Shown: positions 25,700 through 37,799 of the stretch, piece by piece | Layout: each line of letters opens with the position of its first letter | How positions within the stretch are numbered: position 1 is the stretch's first letter | From: Cyprinodon diabolis | Lineage: Eukaryota > Chordata > Actinopteri > Cyprinodontiformes > Cyprinodontidae | Assembly (NCBI GenBank): GCA_030533445.1 | Contig: CM060064.1 | Location: forward strand, 24,678,626 to 24,742,625 | DNA length: 64,000 nt | Direction of reading: 5' to 3' | Notes under the pieces: generated by a model | Database searches by the model: none | What the model was told of the DNA's origin: nothing | The model's input: only the letters and a program-made list of their open reading frames with translations | Translations under genes and position numbers: made by a program

Positions 25700-27380
25700 G
25701 AAACTTTATGAAATAAATTTCAAACGTCATAGAAATTAATTCATTAATTCATAATAATAATATATAAAACAGATTTTTTTTTATTGATCAGCTCAGGATT
25801 AGTAAACCATATATTTGGAAATCTGGTTACATTTTTTCACTGGTCATGCGGTAAGTAATTTCCATCATATCCAGTCTCACCTCCCATGAAAATAGAAAGT
25901 TTGATGCACTTTTTTTTTATTGAATGCAAATCTAAGACAATGCTTTGCTTTTTTTATGCATACTTGGAGATTATCCTGTAATTTCGTAATTTATTTGTCA
26001 TTTCAAAATGACAGTCTCCATCAAAAAACTAGCATATTTGATATTATGTGAAATGGTGTTTAGTAAAAAAGAAAAGAAACTTAATCCAAAGGTCAGTTTT
26101 TCTGTGGCATTATGAGTAAGCCAAGTTTTGTACTATTGCTTTTTTTTTTTTTTTTTGTCTATGATACCAATCTTAATCTAATCTTTTACTTTCATTGGAT
26201 ATTTACTGATGAACATTTTTCCAAAACAAAATGACAACAGGAAGAACCTACAGAAATAAATTCAAATTCTTTTTTTTTTTTTTTTTACTCCAACTCTGTT
26301 TACATTTGATCACTGCTGCAGTTTATGGAATGGAAATGTTAATTTAATGTCTGAAAGCTGTAAAAAAAAAAATAAATAAATAAATCGAAATTTCGTTTTG
26401 TATAAACTCTGTTTATTCAAAATGACAAAAGTTGTCCAAGTCTAAACTGGTCATTAATACCCTGCTTTTATTTTGAAAAAGAAAAATATTAATTTCCTGT
26501 CATTTTCAAAGGCTTCACTGTAATAAATTCGGCAACTCTTGAGGAATTGATGGCGAAATCGCGTCCCCTGTTGGCGCAGCTTTCAATAAGGGTCGATTCA
26601 TGACGCATTTATCAAACAAATATCTTTATTTGGATCATTTCATTTTTCAAATCTGTTGTAGCTTATTTCTTTGCACATCCAATAGTTTGAGTTTTCTCTT
26701 TTTTAATGATCTGCCCACTAAAGTTAATGTTTCTCCACTTGAAGTGATAAATATAAGCTAGAAATCCGAATCAAAGTTATGTTTTAACTTTTTTAATCCT
26801 GATATATCGGTTTACATGCAATACAGATGACATTGTATGCTGGTTAATGATTGAATTATGAATGTAGTAATGATTAATAAAGCAAAGGATGGCACTATGC
26901 CCCTGCATCATGTTCACCCTGATAAGCTGGTTGTGAAAAACACCAGGACCTATCCTTCATAAATGCACCATAGATGTTGCAGATAAAGAGTGCATTGGAA
27001 GCAAAACAGGAAGAACAAGTTGTACTTCAACCCTTCAAACATCAAAAGCCTGTCTGCAGTTTTATAGTTTGTTTTCTTTGGCTATGTTAACACGTTGCAG
27101 TTAAAATCACAGCTCACAATCTATGCGGTGTAAAGTTTTATCTACCATTCAAAGCTCTATCTCTTTGAAAGCATTCAGTGTATTAAAATACCTCTTCCTT
27201 CAGTTCAGTGTGAGATGTGTGTTCACATCATATCCTGTTGTTATTAAATTTTTTTTAACCTACAAATCAAAGCAGAAAACATTTGGAAATAAAGTGTATT
27301 CAATCAGATGACATTGAAATGGAAACTTCTGACCCATGTCTAAAACTCTGTAAGTGATGAAAAGCTTACCAAATACACCA
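25700..27380. other. Intergenic, nothing recognised
   Basis: AT-rich DNA with long T runs near 26140 and 26270. No coding signal. Confidence 0.4.
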
Positions 27381-27385
27381 TCAGG

Positions 27386-27775
27386 TTGAACCATGAGGGT
27401 GGCAGCATCATGCTGTTGGAATTCCTCATAAGTAGCACCGCTATTAGTCGTATACCCTACAAAACTACAAAGTACTACGAAGGAAAAAAGTTCAACAAGC
27501 CATGCAGGGAAACTGTGTATGAAGGAAAATTACCACTGCATCTTCACTTCACTCTTTCATTTCTACGAGGAAAAAAAACAAAGTGGTGTCATCATGCCTT
27601 GGGGATACTTTTCTCCAATAGAACCTGGCTGGAGCTTAGGGATGGAACACATGTTGCAGCGCTATTATAAGGGAAAATCCATTAGAGGCTCTAAAAGACT
27701 TGCAACTGAGGAGAAGGTTTTAACATCCGACAAAAAAATGACGCCTGAAGACACAAGCAGAGTTACAATAGCTTA
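27386..27775 (+). pseudogene. Decayed Tc1-like transposon, interrupted
   Basis: Nucleotide phrases typical of fish Tc1 transposase genes appear in order on the plus strand: GGTGGCAGCATCATGCTGT at 27400 (HEGGSIML), then CATGCCTTGGGGATACTTTT, and GAGGCTCTAAAAGACTTGCA near 27687. About 170 bases of unrelated or duplicated sequence split the GGSIM motif region. Many substitutions and frame breaks show it is old. Confidence 0.6.
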
Positions 27776-28436
27776 TATCAAAACATCTTCACAGGTTGGT
27801 GCAGCCAAGACAAACTCCTGACTATTAATCACGATGGCAAAACTTCAAAGACGTGCTAAAACTAAATATGAGCTTGGGCCTTTTGCAAAAACAATTTACC
27901 AGCCCAAATCCAAAAAAACACAAAGTGTTTGTGGCATTGACAAACTTCAAAGGTTTTAGTTGGGAAGACATTGGAAATGAAGATGCAGATGCTCTGATTA
28001 TAAATTTTTTGCAGGATGCTAGTGATGTATGTTGAGAGCCTCCCAATTCCACCATCTCGCCCTAATGAAATTGGAATGATGCAAACCACCTCCCACCGCC
28101 AATTTGTTTGCAGCATGAGTCCCAACAAACATGAACTGCTCAGATAACTGTGTGCAGTTGACAGGATGAGCAGATATTTGCAAAGCTCATTCATGCCAGT
28201 CGCCTTTGATCCATCTTGCAGCGCCTAATTATCACCGTTTCTTTTTGGGCTCCGACCTCTGAGATTCTGCTTTCTTCACAAGTTACCTTTCTCTCATCCC
28301 TCTTCTCTCCTTCACCGTGAAACATCCTGCCTAAATGGTGGACAAACACAAAGGAGAGCAGATACCTCAGCAGAGATGAGAGACGAAAGCATCAGACAGA
28401 ACTGTTATGATTGGAAACAGAAACTTTATACAGAAA

Positions 28437-28438
<2 letters not shown>

Positions 28439-28531
<93 letters not shown>
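28439..28531 (+). repeat. (TA)46 microsatellite
   Basis: An uninterrupted 93-base TA run in intergenic DNA between nkd2 and trip13. Confidence 0.99.
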
Positions 28532-28534
<3 letters not shown>

Positions 28535-30300
28535 AGAGGCAATGCTCCTTTGGTTCTAAGCACCCTTCTTTGTGATCAAAGGCTGTTGTACAGATGAAGA
28601 ATAGGAAAAACCCAGACAATTAGAAGTTTTATGAGTTCCCATTATGTTTTTGGGCAGAGGATGTGGATCATTACAGCAGCAAAAAGTTTAGGGTATTTCT
28701 AAGCTTGATTGAATCGGTGCAGCTTTAAGCTTTAAAAGCAATAATGCGCACTTTAAACCTCAGAGAAATGAGTGATACTTTCCATCGTTTGTGTGCAACT
28801 CTGGTCGGTTTCCTCTCTAACATACCTTCAAGTATGTGTTTAAGTTAATCCACCACCCATTTAAAGCCCCACTGGCACATGTATAGATATTTTCCATTGC
28901 TCTCAGAAATACCTGAACAAGATTTGAAGGGATAAACACCAGACTGTTTGTCTTGTTTCGGGGTTTTCTGACTTTTCAAACCTGCGATAAAAATTCTGAA
29001 ACAATGAGGCTTTTAACTTTTGTTACGTCTCCTGCTTGACTGCCTTTTAACTACTGCCTCAATTTTGGAGCCACTACAGACGAAAAGAGAGAGAAAAAAA
29101 TGGCCTCCAGACAGAGCAATTATGGTTTTATTTATCATGGCTCTTCCAACTGCTCTGCTTTACTCCACTTGCCCTCTTTTCTCTCCCCAACTTTGAGCGT
29201 GCTGATCAAACTTCCCAATTTAATTCATGTCACATTAAAAACAAAAATGTATTTGACAAATAGAATTAGTGGGCCCCAAGCAATTAAAAATATCAAGTTA
29301 AATGTCTCTAATGAAACAAGTTCTCAGAAAGAGGGGAAATCCATTTGTAAGGTGTGATTAGAGTAAAAATCTTTGGCTTTGATGATAAAGACGTGCGTTT
29401 TTACAGTACAATCCAATGCAGCAATAAAACACTTTACAACCTGTAAAACACCTGAGAGAAGTATTTCAACAAGATGCCATTGATAAGACTGCAGCTACAG
29501 GGTGTGACTGCAGACAAATTTAATGTTTGCTTTCCTTTTCCATTATGAGCACACCACAGGATCCAGCTTTGAAGTGGAATGAATGAGAGTTGCCAAAAAC
29601 AAAAGGCACATTGTCACTAAACCTGCAACTGACATGCAAGGCAGCAGAGCATTTCCAGAATGCAAATCAGCTTCATGCACACAATGGGGCCTCTGATATT
29701 CTCATGTTAACTCAAATTGTACACATTTTTTAAACACTTTCCAGGTACAGCTTATCTGAGAACCACTCATGAAGGACTAATGTTGCTGCTTCATAAGAAG
29801 CAGTTTAAAGTTTCCAGCGCCAAAAATTATTTTAATTTGCAAACAAAAGGAATCACACACATAGGGTTTGTCTGTTTGTATCTGGAAGTCCCACAGATAC
29901 TATTCTTATTGTTTTTTCATTTATTTCTTGTATTTTTTTAGTAATGAAAATATTTCTGTTGAATTTTAGTCTCTGTTTTTATTCTTGTATCGAATATTTT
30001 ACTTAGTATCGGTATCGAGTTGAAAAGTTTAGTATCGTGACACTACTAGGGTATCATCATTTTTGTCCAGGCCTTTCATGAATTTACTTTCCAAAATCAT
30101 TCCATTGAAACATTCTTTTTCCTAGAATCTGTATTTCTCACTTTGTTAGGGTCAAGTTATTTTTTTGACTACTATGGGTTTTTCTTTCATTTAAAAGAGT
30201 TATCCGTTTTGTGTGTGTCACGTGTATGTATATATAAATAAATGTATTTTCCTGTGTAGAATTATACAGCAGTATCTTTGCACCAAGTGGCAACTTCTAG
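28532..30300. other. Intergenic, nothing recognised
   Basis: No exon or clear transposon. The right part (30300-31406) is probably the trip13 3' UTR. Confidence 0.4.
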
Positions 30301-30758
30301 GTCTTCAACATCTTGCACACTAAAGTGTAAACAATATAGTTTATTAGTTACAAAAGAAAAATAAAAAATGTGTCAAACATTGAGATATTTCAGAGACAAC
30401 TTGAATACAAAACAGCAAAACACACTTCTTATGAAGAAGATACATCCTAAGGAAAAAAATTCAAATACAATCCATTAGTAGTTATTATGCAAACATAACT
30501 TGGGTAAAATGGTTATTCTAGGTAAAGGGATGCTATGCATAAATATGACAGCAGTCAGCTCAGTGAAGTCAATGGAGTAAACAGAACAAAAAACAAACTG
30601 ACCCCTCCATGACAAATTTAATCATGAACACCGTGTTTGATATCCAACAAGTAACTGCTAAATGAGAACTTTATCCTGGCATAAGCCGGTTACAGAGCTT
30701 TTTAAAAATGGGTTTTCAAATCAATATTTCTCATCACATCCTTACTACAGCTCAAACT

Positions 30759-30764
30759 TTTATT
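30759..30764 (-). promoter_or_regulatory. Candidate trip13 polyadenylation signal
   Basis: An AATAAA hexamer on the minus strand lies about 640 bases after the trip13 stop codon. Another sits at 30340-30345. Either could end the 3' UTR; the choice cannot be made from sequence. Confidence 0.35.
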
Positions 30765-31406
30765 GATATGTCAAACTGATTGCAACTTTCTCCAGCTGTA
30801 TCAAGCATAGAGTAATGTTACCCCTCCCCCACTTGTTGTTGAACATTAGTATTTAAATGGGCAGAAAGAACTCCACCCAAAAATGTATTTGGATATAAAT
30901 CTAAATGCACAAACAAAACACAGCATCTTAACATGCCACATTGTATCAGCTGCAGGGCTGTTTCTCTCAAACATTTGCATTTAAATGAAGGAAAAAAAAC
31001 AACATACTGCCCCATGCCTAGTTCCACCTTAGCAACAGGATGAATAACTTTATGACAGCAGCAGGACAGTCTGAGCTCCAGCTTTAAGCACAAATCAACG
31101 GCTAGGGCTGTTTAGGTTAAAGCTATCCTTTACCGTTAAAAAAAAACATCCAACAGTGGGAGTGGAACAAAGCAAAACATGGATGGAAGAACATCTCATA
31201 TGGCAAGTCCTGTGCTGGTACACTTTACTTTAGGATGTTAGCACAACGTTACATTAATAAGTAGAATTAAGAGACAAATGGGATTGGTTGGGAATATTTT
31301 AGATAACAGATTAAATGATGCTGCACCAACTGAACCAAAGATTTAAAAAAACAAAAGATGGACAGCTTTTGAAGATTCATGTTGCAGCTCTTAGACATGG
31401 ATGGTT

Positions 31407-34400
31407 TTAAACACTATTGATTAGATCATCCTTCTCCTCCTTCTGTTTATCCACTGTTCGGCACATCGCCTCCAGGAACCTTTCAAGAGTTACCGTTGGT
31501 GTCTGCACACAAACATATATTTTTTAAAAACAATATTCTTCATTCATTTTCTGCAAAGCAACTAATGTAATGCTTACCTTTACAAAGAGGGCGTGGGCTA
31601 GAAAGGGTAATTTCCTGAGCGCCCTTCCACTCAGACCTTTGCTTTTTCTGGAAAAAGAGGCAAAACATGAGCTTCTGGCTCTTTGAGTTAATGTTATGAC
31701 AAGCGGAGGAGGTGATTCAATGTCTGCTTCAACTAGATTTGGTACTCACGCAGCAATGTTCTTCAGTTTCAGACTGTACTCAGACATCTCGGTCTGAGTG
31801 AAGCCCATGGTTTCCAGCTCGTACATGGTGAAAAGCTGCTGCCTGGGGTAGATGATCTGGCACTGGAGAGATCAGAGGGAACAGACATTTTTAAGAATAA
31901 TTTGAATTCAACATGAGTTGCTTCTGCAACAGTGTTGTTTACAATACACTGAAAATCACTGCTTGTGTTCCACAGAATCTGTGATTTGCCATTTAAACTT
32001 GATTTTGTCTACTTTGCAGGGTAAAAAAAAATCTATTTATATGAATATACATGGCCAATAAAATTTTATAAAAGAGGCAACATGTATTTTTATTGCCTTT
32101 TCTCTGAAACCCTTCGTGACGGATGGATGGATGGATGGGTGTTGTACAGCACAGACCATTTACCATCCAGCTGTGAATAATGTGCTACTTTATGTCATCT
32201 ATAAAACAACAGAATTTAAAATACATTATTTGTTAACTTAAAAATAATGTTCCCTTTGCTCTATCACCTTCATCAACTCCTCCAAGCAAGACAGATAGAT
32301 GTTATAGATGCCCTTCTCTGAAGGAGGTCCGATGTATTGTTTGATGTCGGCTCTGTCCACAAACGCCAAGTCGATCTTCTCGGTCACGTTGGAGGTCGTT
32401 AGGATGACCACATTTGGATGCCTGGGGGAGAAATAAATAGATTAAAAAAAAATCAACCTACAAAGTCAATTTTGGGAGTAAACACAGAGAGGTCAGGTTA
32501 AATGAAAGACAGCTCCATTGGTTAAATGTTTCAAAACAGAGTTTTGACCGTTTGATCTGATCCAGCTGCGTGAGAACGGAGTTGACCACTCGGATGGCAT
32601 CAGATGGCTCTGTTCCTGCCTGACAGGCGGTCCTGGCTGCTGTCAGACTCTCCACCTTCATCATGAAATTCATCCCATAACAGGTTCACAGAAAGAAAAG
32701 AAAGACATCTGTTGTTACTCTTTGATGTTTTAAGGTTAAAATAGAAGCAACCTGAATATATTTTAACTTTAGGTAATTTCTCATTAAACAAATTATACCT
32801 CATCGATCAAAACAAACACAAGAGCCTCTTTGTCGTCGATCAGTTGTTGGATTTTCTGAAACATCTTTGTGACCAGCTTACCGCTCTAAAACAAAGACCG
32901 CGAATTAGTGGAGAGAAAAGGGAATCCAGTTTCAAATACCCTTCGGGTTAACAAATGTTCCAACAAAGAAGCCAGGTGTACCTCTGAGAACCATTTCGAG
33001 AACAAACTGTGACTGTTTATCTCCACAAATTGGCCATAAGAATACCTGCAGGGCATGGAGGATATTGTGAAATGAATAGAAGAGCTGAGGCCACAGTCAA
33101 AGTCATTGTTTCACTAGGATAGAAGCTGTCTTACCGACTTGACAGCCTGATTGACAGTTTCTGGGCAAGAGCTTTGCAGAGCGATGTTTTCCCTGTGCCT
33201 GGAGGTCCTGAATGTGTTTACAGACAGAGAGGTAAAATCAGAGCGATCCAGCAGTTTCGGTCAGTAGGATGTTGAAGTATTTACCATGGAGAAGCACAAC
33301 CCGGTTCCAGGAAATCAGGTTGCTATCGACGTTTTTATCTGAGAAGTAAATGGTTGTTGTGACGTAATCGAGGAGCTGAAGAAATACATCAGAATTAAGA
33401 TGTTAAGGCAGAGTAGCTGTGGGTTTCTCAATTCACAGCTCAGATTGTTGACTTTACCATGGTTTTCACTCCTGTTTCGTATACAAGGCTTTCCCAGATC
33501 CCATGGAACTCAGCTGTTGAGACACAGATCAATATGAAGGAATATTTAGATAAGATCAATCCTTACTGATAAAACACAGGTAAACCCTTCCAAGAAAATA
33601 AACATTACTGCAATCATGAAAACAGGTTTTAAGCTTAAACACCAGGATATTTTCTCTTTAAGTTCAAGGGTGATTAAAAGAAAACAATCTACTTTCACTC
33701 TTACGTTGATTACTCCACTTTAAACCTTGAATATCCAAAGCTTGACGAGACTGCGTATACAAAGTGGGATTTCTGGGATATGTGTAAAACTCCTTATAAT
33801 GATTAAATGTCAAAGTGAATAATGTATACAACATTAAGTGAGAGAAAAAAAATAATCACATTAGCAGGTAACAAAATGTATGTTTGCCTAGTCATTCAGG
33901 GGTATAAATGTATCTGGTCCTTCCTTCACCATGGGAAGGAGAGACAGTGATATGACTGAGGAAAATGACTGCAGGCTTAAGGTTTCCTAATTCTATAGTC
34001 AAAAATATACTTTCTACACACTAGAACTTCATCCATCTGCTTTGGTCAGTTGAAACTATGCTCAGGGATTCTCTAACATTACACGAAGAATGGAAATAGG
34101 AAAAAAAGAGAGCACCTTATCATGCCCACTGTTATGTATGGTAAAGGACCTGTAATGCTGTGGGCCTTTCATTGGGAAATCAACTAGATAATAATGATAA
34201 CAATAACTGAACTTTGTTGATCTCACATTGGAGAAATTAACCTCTGCATTTAACCCATCCCCTTGGAGAGCACAAGGCTGCCATTGTGCGGCGCCCGGGG
34301 AGCAGTGTGGGGTTAAGGGTCTTTTGTTCAGAGACCCAGAGTGGCAGTTTGTGGGAGTGGGGCTCAAACTCAGAACTTTAGGGTTTCCAAGTTCTATGCC

Positions 34401-37299
34401 CTAACCACTAGGGCATACAGACATACAGATGTTTGGTTTTTTTTGTAAAAAGTAAGAGTTCTGCACCTGCTGGCAGCAGCCAGTGATTAGCAGCAGAAAG
34501 TTCCTCATCCTCCTCCAAACTGAGCATGCTGGGCCCTTCCTCGTTCAGGGTGAAAATGTGAATGGAGACGTCACAGTTCTTTAAATCCAGGGGCTGAAGA
34601 TAAAGCGACAATTACATATTTAAAAAAACCTTCCAGCTTTAGTCTTTAAAAAACTGCAACATAAAAAAAAACACAAAAAAAACCTACTCAAAAAACAAAC
34701 CTGTGTAATAATTTCCTGAAAATCAACAATGGCCACAGATTCCACGTGCTTATATAGAAATTCATCATCAAATTCAGTCCATCTGTAGTTTCCAAACACC
34801 ATACTGTGGCGATTCAGCAGTGCCTGGACATGCATCTTCACCTCAGAGAGTTTAGCTGTACTGAAAAAGAAACAAGGAATGAAATCAAGCAAGTTGCTGC
34901 GAAACAGATTGCATCTAACTATAGTGGTATTCGTTACTTTACATGTGATCAAATTGACCAGAACTTTTTTAATTGCTATCGTCTTGTTCCAACACATCCC
35001 TGGTTTAGCATAAAATCTGTTTACTCTTTTCTTTTTTCTTTACTTGTACCTTTTGCATCTGCTAATGTCAGTTCTTTCGTGGCTGTTTTGAGGAATCTCT
35101 TGTAAAAGTTGTTGACTGACTGAGTCCAGTAACAGAAATATGCTAATGTTGAGTAACTCTAAATATGCTGCAATTAGATATGTAAAGGAAAGCCCTGTGT
35201 TTAACCTTGAAGTTTTCTCTCCCCGGTTATTTTCCTCTTTAAATAACACTTCATAATGTATATGTGTTACATAACCATGAGACATGAGAGCAAATTTGAC
35301 AGAAATTGTGTTCTTACTTAGATCAGAGAATTTGCTTCAGGGTTACAGATAGGGCTGAAACAATTAATTGGATTAATCATGATTAATTTATTATTGAAAT
35401 AATCATCAACTAATTTAGTAATCGATTAACTGGTAACTGGAGTATAGAGAATCTAAAACATGCCTTTAGCTGACAGAGGGACCCATGTGGAGTAGTAATT
35501 ATACCAAGATTGTGAAGAAAAAAAATATGTAAACATTTGCATTTAAGGTAAAAAAAAACAAATAAAATAAAATAAATTGTCTGTCACTAGGCTCTATCCA
35601 GAAATCCTCGCATGGAATTTTTTTTTTAATTTTACCTGGTTTAGTTTAATAAAAAATCTTCTTTTAGGAATCTTAGGCTATCCGATTATCAATCGATTAA
35701 TTGAAAAATTATTGACAGATTAATCAATTAGCAAAATAATCGTTAGTTGCAGCAATAGCTACAGAAGGTAGTGCGGGCTCACATCTCGTGAAGTGGACCC
35801 AAATCACAGTTAGAGAAGCATTTTATTTAACCCTACTATGCCACATAATCACATCATTACATCATACACGTTTGTAAATGAGGAGACATCCATGGTTCCG
35901 GTCTTATAAAAATATTACACTTTGTATTTAGATCAAGGAGACCGCTCTCATTCCATTCGCAAATCTTTGCTACGTACATAATTTAGATGATAAGTGTATA
36001 TTCGGACAGAGAAACTATGAGTTAAACTACTACTTTGGGAAACATTAGTTCTGACACACCAAAGGCAGGTAATATTGGGGTTTAACAGACTCACACATCC
36101 TTAATAAGAATACTAATATACCACAATTTCCCACAATTATTGTGGGACAATAAAGGGATTTTCTATTGGAAACATTAGTATAACTGCAACCTCAAATATT
36201 TGGAGTCTTTATTTTCTTTTTTCCTTTGTATGTATATATAAAAGTTGAATTCATCCGTTTCCTTTTTGAATATTTTTTTCTTGACTTTTTTGTGATGTGT
36301 GATTTTTTTGGGATAAAAATACAAAGTCTTGATCTTGTCACCAGTGGACAGAATGTATTGGATATTTCAGACACCAATAGGCAGTTATAACTTTTCCAGA
36401 AAGCAGATGGCCTTATTATGATTAAGCCCTATCAAACATAGTGGCCAGCATGTTAGATATCAATCAAAAGCTGCAATGTGGTTATTCTTATTTCCATTTA
36501 TAAACCCATCATAATCGGTGCTGTTCTATACACTGCCATCTACTGGACAAATGGGCTTAGTGCACCAAAAAACCTCTCTAAACCTACAAGGCCAGAAATA
36601 ATGAAACACCCTCAGGAATAATTTGCCAGTTCCTTTCCTCCAATGGCATGAAATCAAATCTTAATTTTAACAACTATATATTTTTATGTATTGTTTTTAA
36701 ATACACCAAATGCCAGGGTAGGCTAAGAAGGGCAATGTTGCATATAGTGAAGGTGGAGCAGATAGAGATAAGCATGGTGAAGAAACTGAAGAACAAAATC
36801 AGATACATCAAACTTACAGATGTACAGAATGAGCAAAAATATTTCATTGTATTCATGAGCTCCAGGATCTCTGCCACTGATGATGTACATCAAATGTGGG
36901 CATGAAAGTCATTTAGTGTCCATCAAAATGCTCATAATAAACACAAAACTATCCTTTTTCTTTAACGTTTTACATAGATTTGCATATATTAACGAGTTTT
37001 TCCTATTTGTTTAAAGGCATGAAAATAAGTGAAATGTATGTTAACTGTTAAAACACATATTCATCAGGGGGAATGAATGAGTGTCAGAGATCAGATAAAT
37101 GGTAAAATGAGGAAGTGAACCAAACGTGTAGAGATAACCAGAGAAGGTATCCTAGGAAATACTGGGATGTTTCAGTTGAGCATCTTTAGCACCACTTATG
37201 TGTTAAAGACTCAACTATTAATACTTACCTCAAAGATTTAACGTGGACCTCTACGTGGATGCTCTGTATGGGTGCAACCTCCATTATTTCACCTTCCAT
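31407..37299 (-). CDS. trip13: Pachytene checkpoint protein 2 homolog TRIP13 (AAA+ ATPase)
   Basis: TRIP13 is a hexameric AAA+ ATPase that, with p31comet, remodels HORMA proteins such as MAD2 and HORMAD1. It acts in spindle-checkpoint silencing and meiotic recombination. Thirteen coding exons on the minus strand join without a frame break (1269 nt, 422 aa; human is 432): 37299-37229, 34860-34701, 34593-34467, 33513-33458, 33375-33285, 33207-33135, 33045-32982, 32885-32799, 32655-32549, 32421-32268, 31862-31750, 31647-31578, 31502-31407 (TAA). The N-terminal domain includes [16 protein letters not shown]. Walker A is GPPGTGKT at 169-176, Walker B is LVFVLIDE ending at 243, and sensor-type segments VVILTTSN and [15 protein letters not shown] follow. 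All introns are GT-AG. The start follows the conserved exon layout; a second Met five codons on (37284) is an alternative. The gene is divergent from brd9. Confidence 0.96.
34184..34420 (-). mobile_element. tRNA-derived SINE in trip13 intron 3
   Basis: On the minus strand the head reads GCCCTAGTGGTTAGGGC (A-box-like), with a B-box-like AGTTTGAGCCCC about 40 bases on. The body (CACACTGCTCCCC, AAGGGGATGGGTTAAATGCA) matches the SINE at 49677-49912. Confidence 0.85.
35353..35757. mobile_element. hAT-like MITE in trip13 intron 1
   Basis: The left end TAGGGCTGAAACAATTAATT and right end CGTTAGTTGCAGCAATA are decayed inverted repeats. Both ends are rich in ATCGATTAA motifs, a pattern familiar from TAGGGCTG-type hAT MITEs in fish. 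Confidence 0.7.
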
Positions 37300-37799
37300 T
37301 TGTATAAAGCTCCAAAAACCAGCTTAATCCAGATTCATGTGCAGGCGTTTATAAATTACAACCCTTCAAGAACTAAATTTTCTACAGGAACGTTTATAAC
37401 TTGAGTTGGCTATCCGTTCACCAACGAAGCTAATGCTGGCTAAAGCACACAAAAACCAGTATACTAAAACGACAAATATTAAAAACACATTTAAGAACCT
37501 CTTTGTTTTCGAGCTGATGTTGAAGTCGTTTTGAATTTCTAAAAAAAACTATAATTAAAGTGAAAATACGCCGAAAATTAAACACAGCGCGCTTGATTTT
37601 AACACAGGAAGTAATACAGTGTTGCGACGATTTACTTCCGCCTCCTCGTTCTCGTTCTCGCTCTCGTTCTCGTTCTCGTTCTTCTTCTTCTTCTTCTTCT
37701 TCTTCCTTTGGCTAACATATTAGTTTGCTTTAAGTAGCTAGCTAACACTGGAAGTAAAACGAAAGCAAACATTTAAGCTTAAGCTATATTACCGGAGAT
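37300..37799. promoter_or_regulatory. Shared divergent promoter of trip13 and brd9
   Basis: Only 500 bases separate the two start codons, so both 5' UTRs and promoters must share this interval. No TATA box is evident. ETS-type cores face both ways: GGAAGT near 37606 and CTTCCG near 37635. A pyrimidine tract of CTCGTT and CTCGCT hexamers followed by CTT triplets fills 37644-37707. This architecture is typical of paired housekeeping or cell-cycle genes. Shared control is inferred from the spacing. Confidence 0.7.
37644..37707 (+). repeat. CTCGTT/CTT microsatellite in the trip13-brd9 promoter
   Basis: Roughly six hexamers of CTCGTT (one reads CTCGCT) run directly into about eight CTT triplets. 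One strand is almost purely pyrimidine for about 60 bases. It lies about 95 bases before the brd9 start codon, in its 5' UTR or core promoter. Confidence 0.9.
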
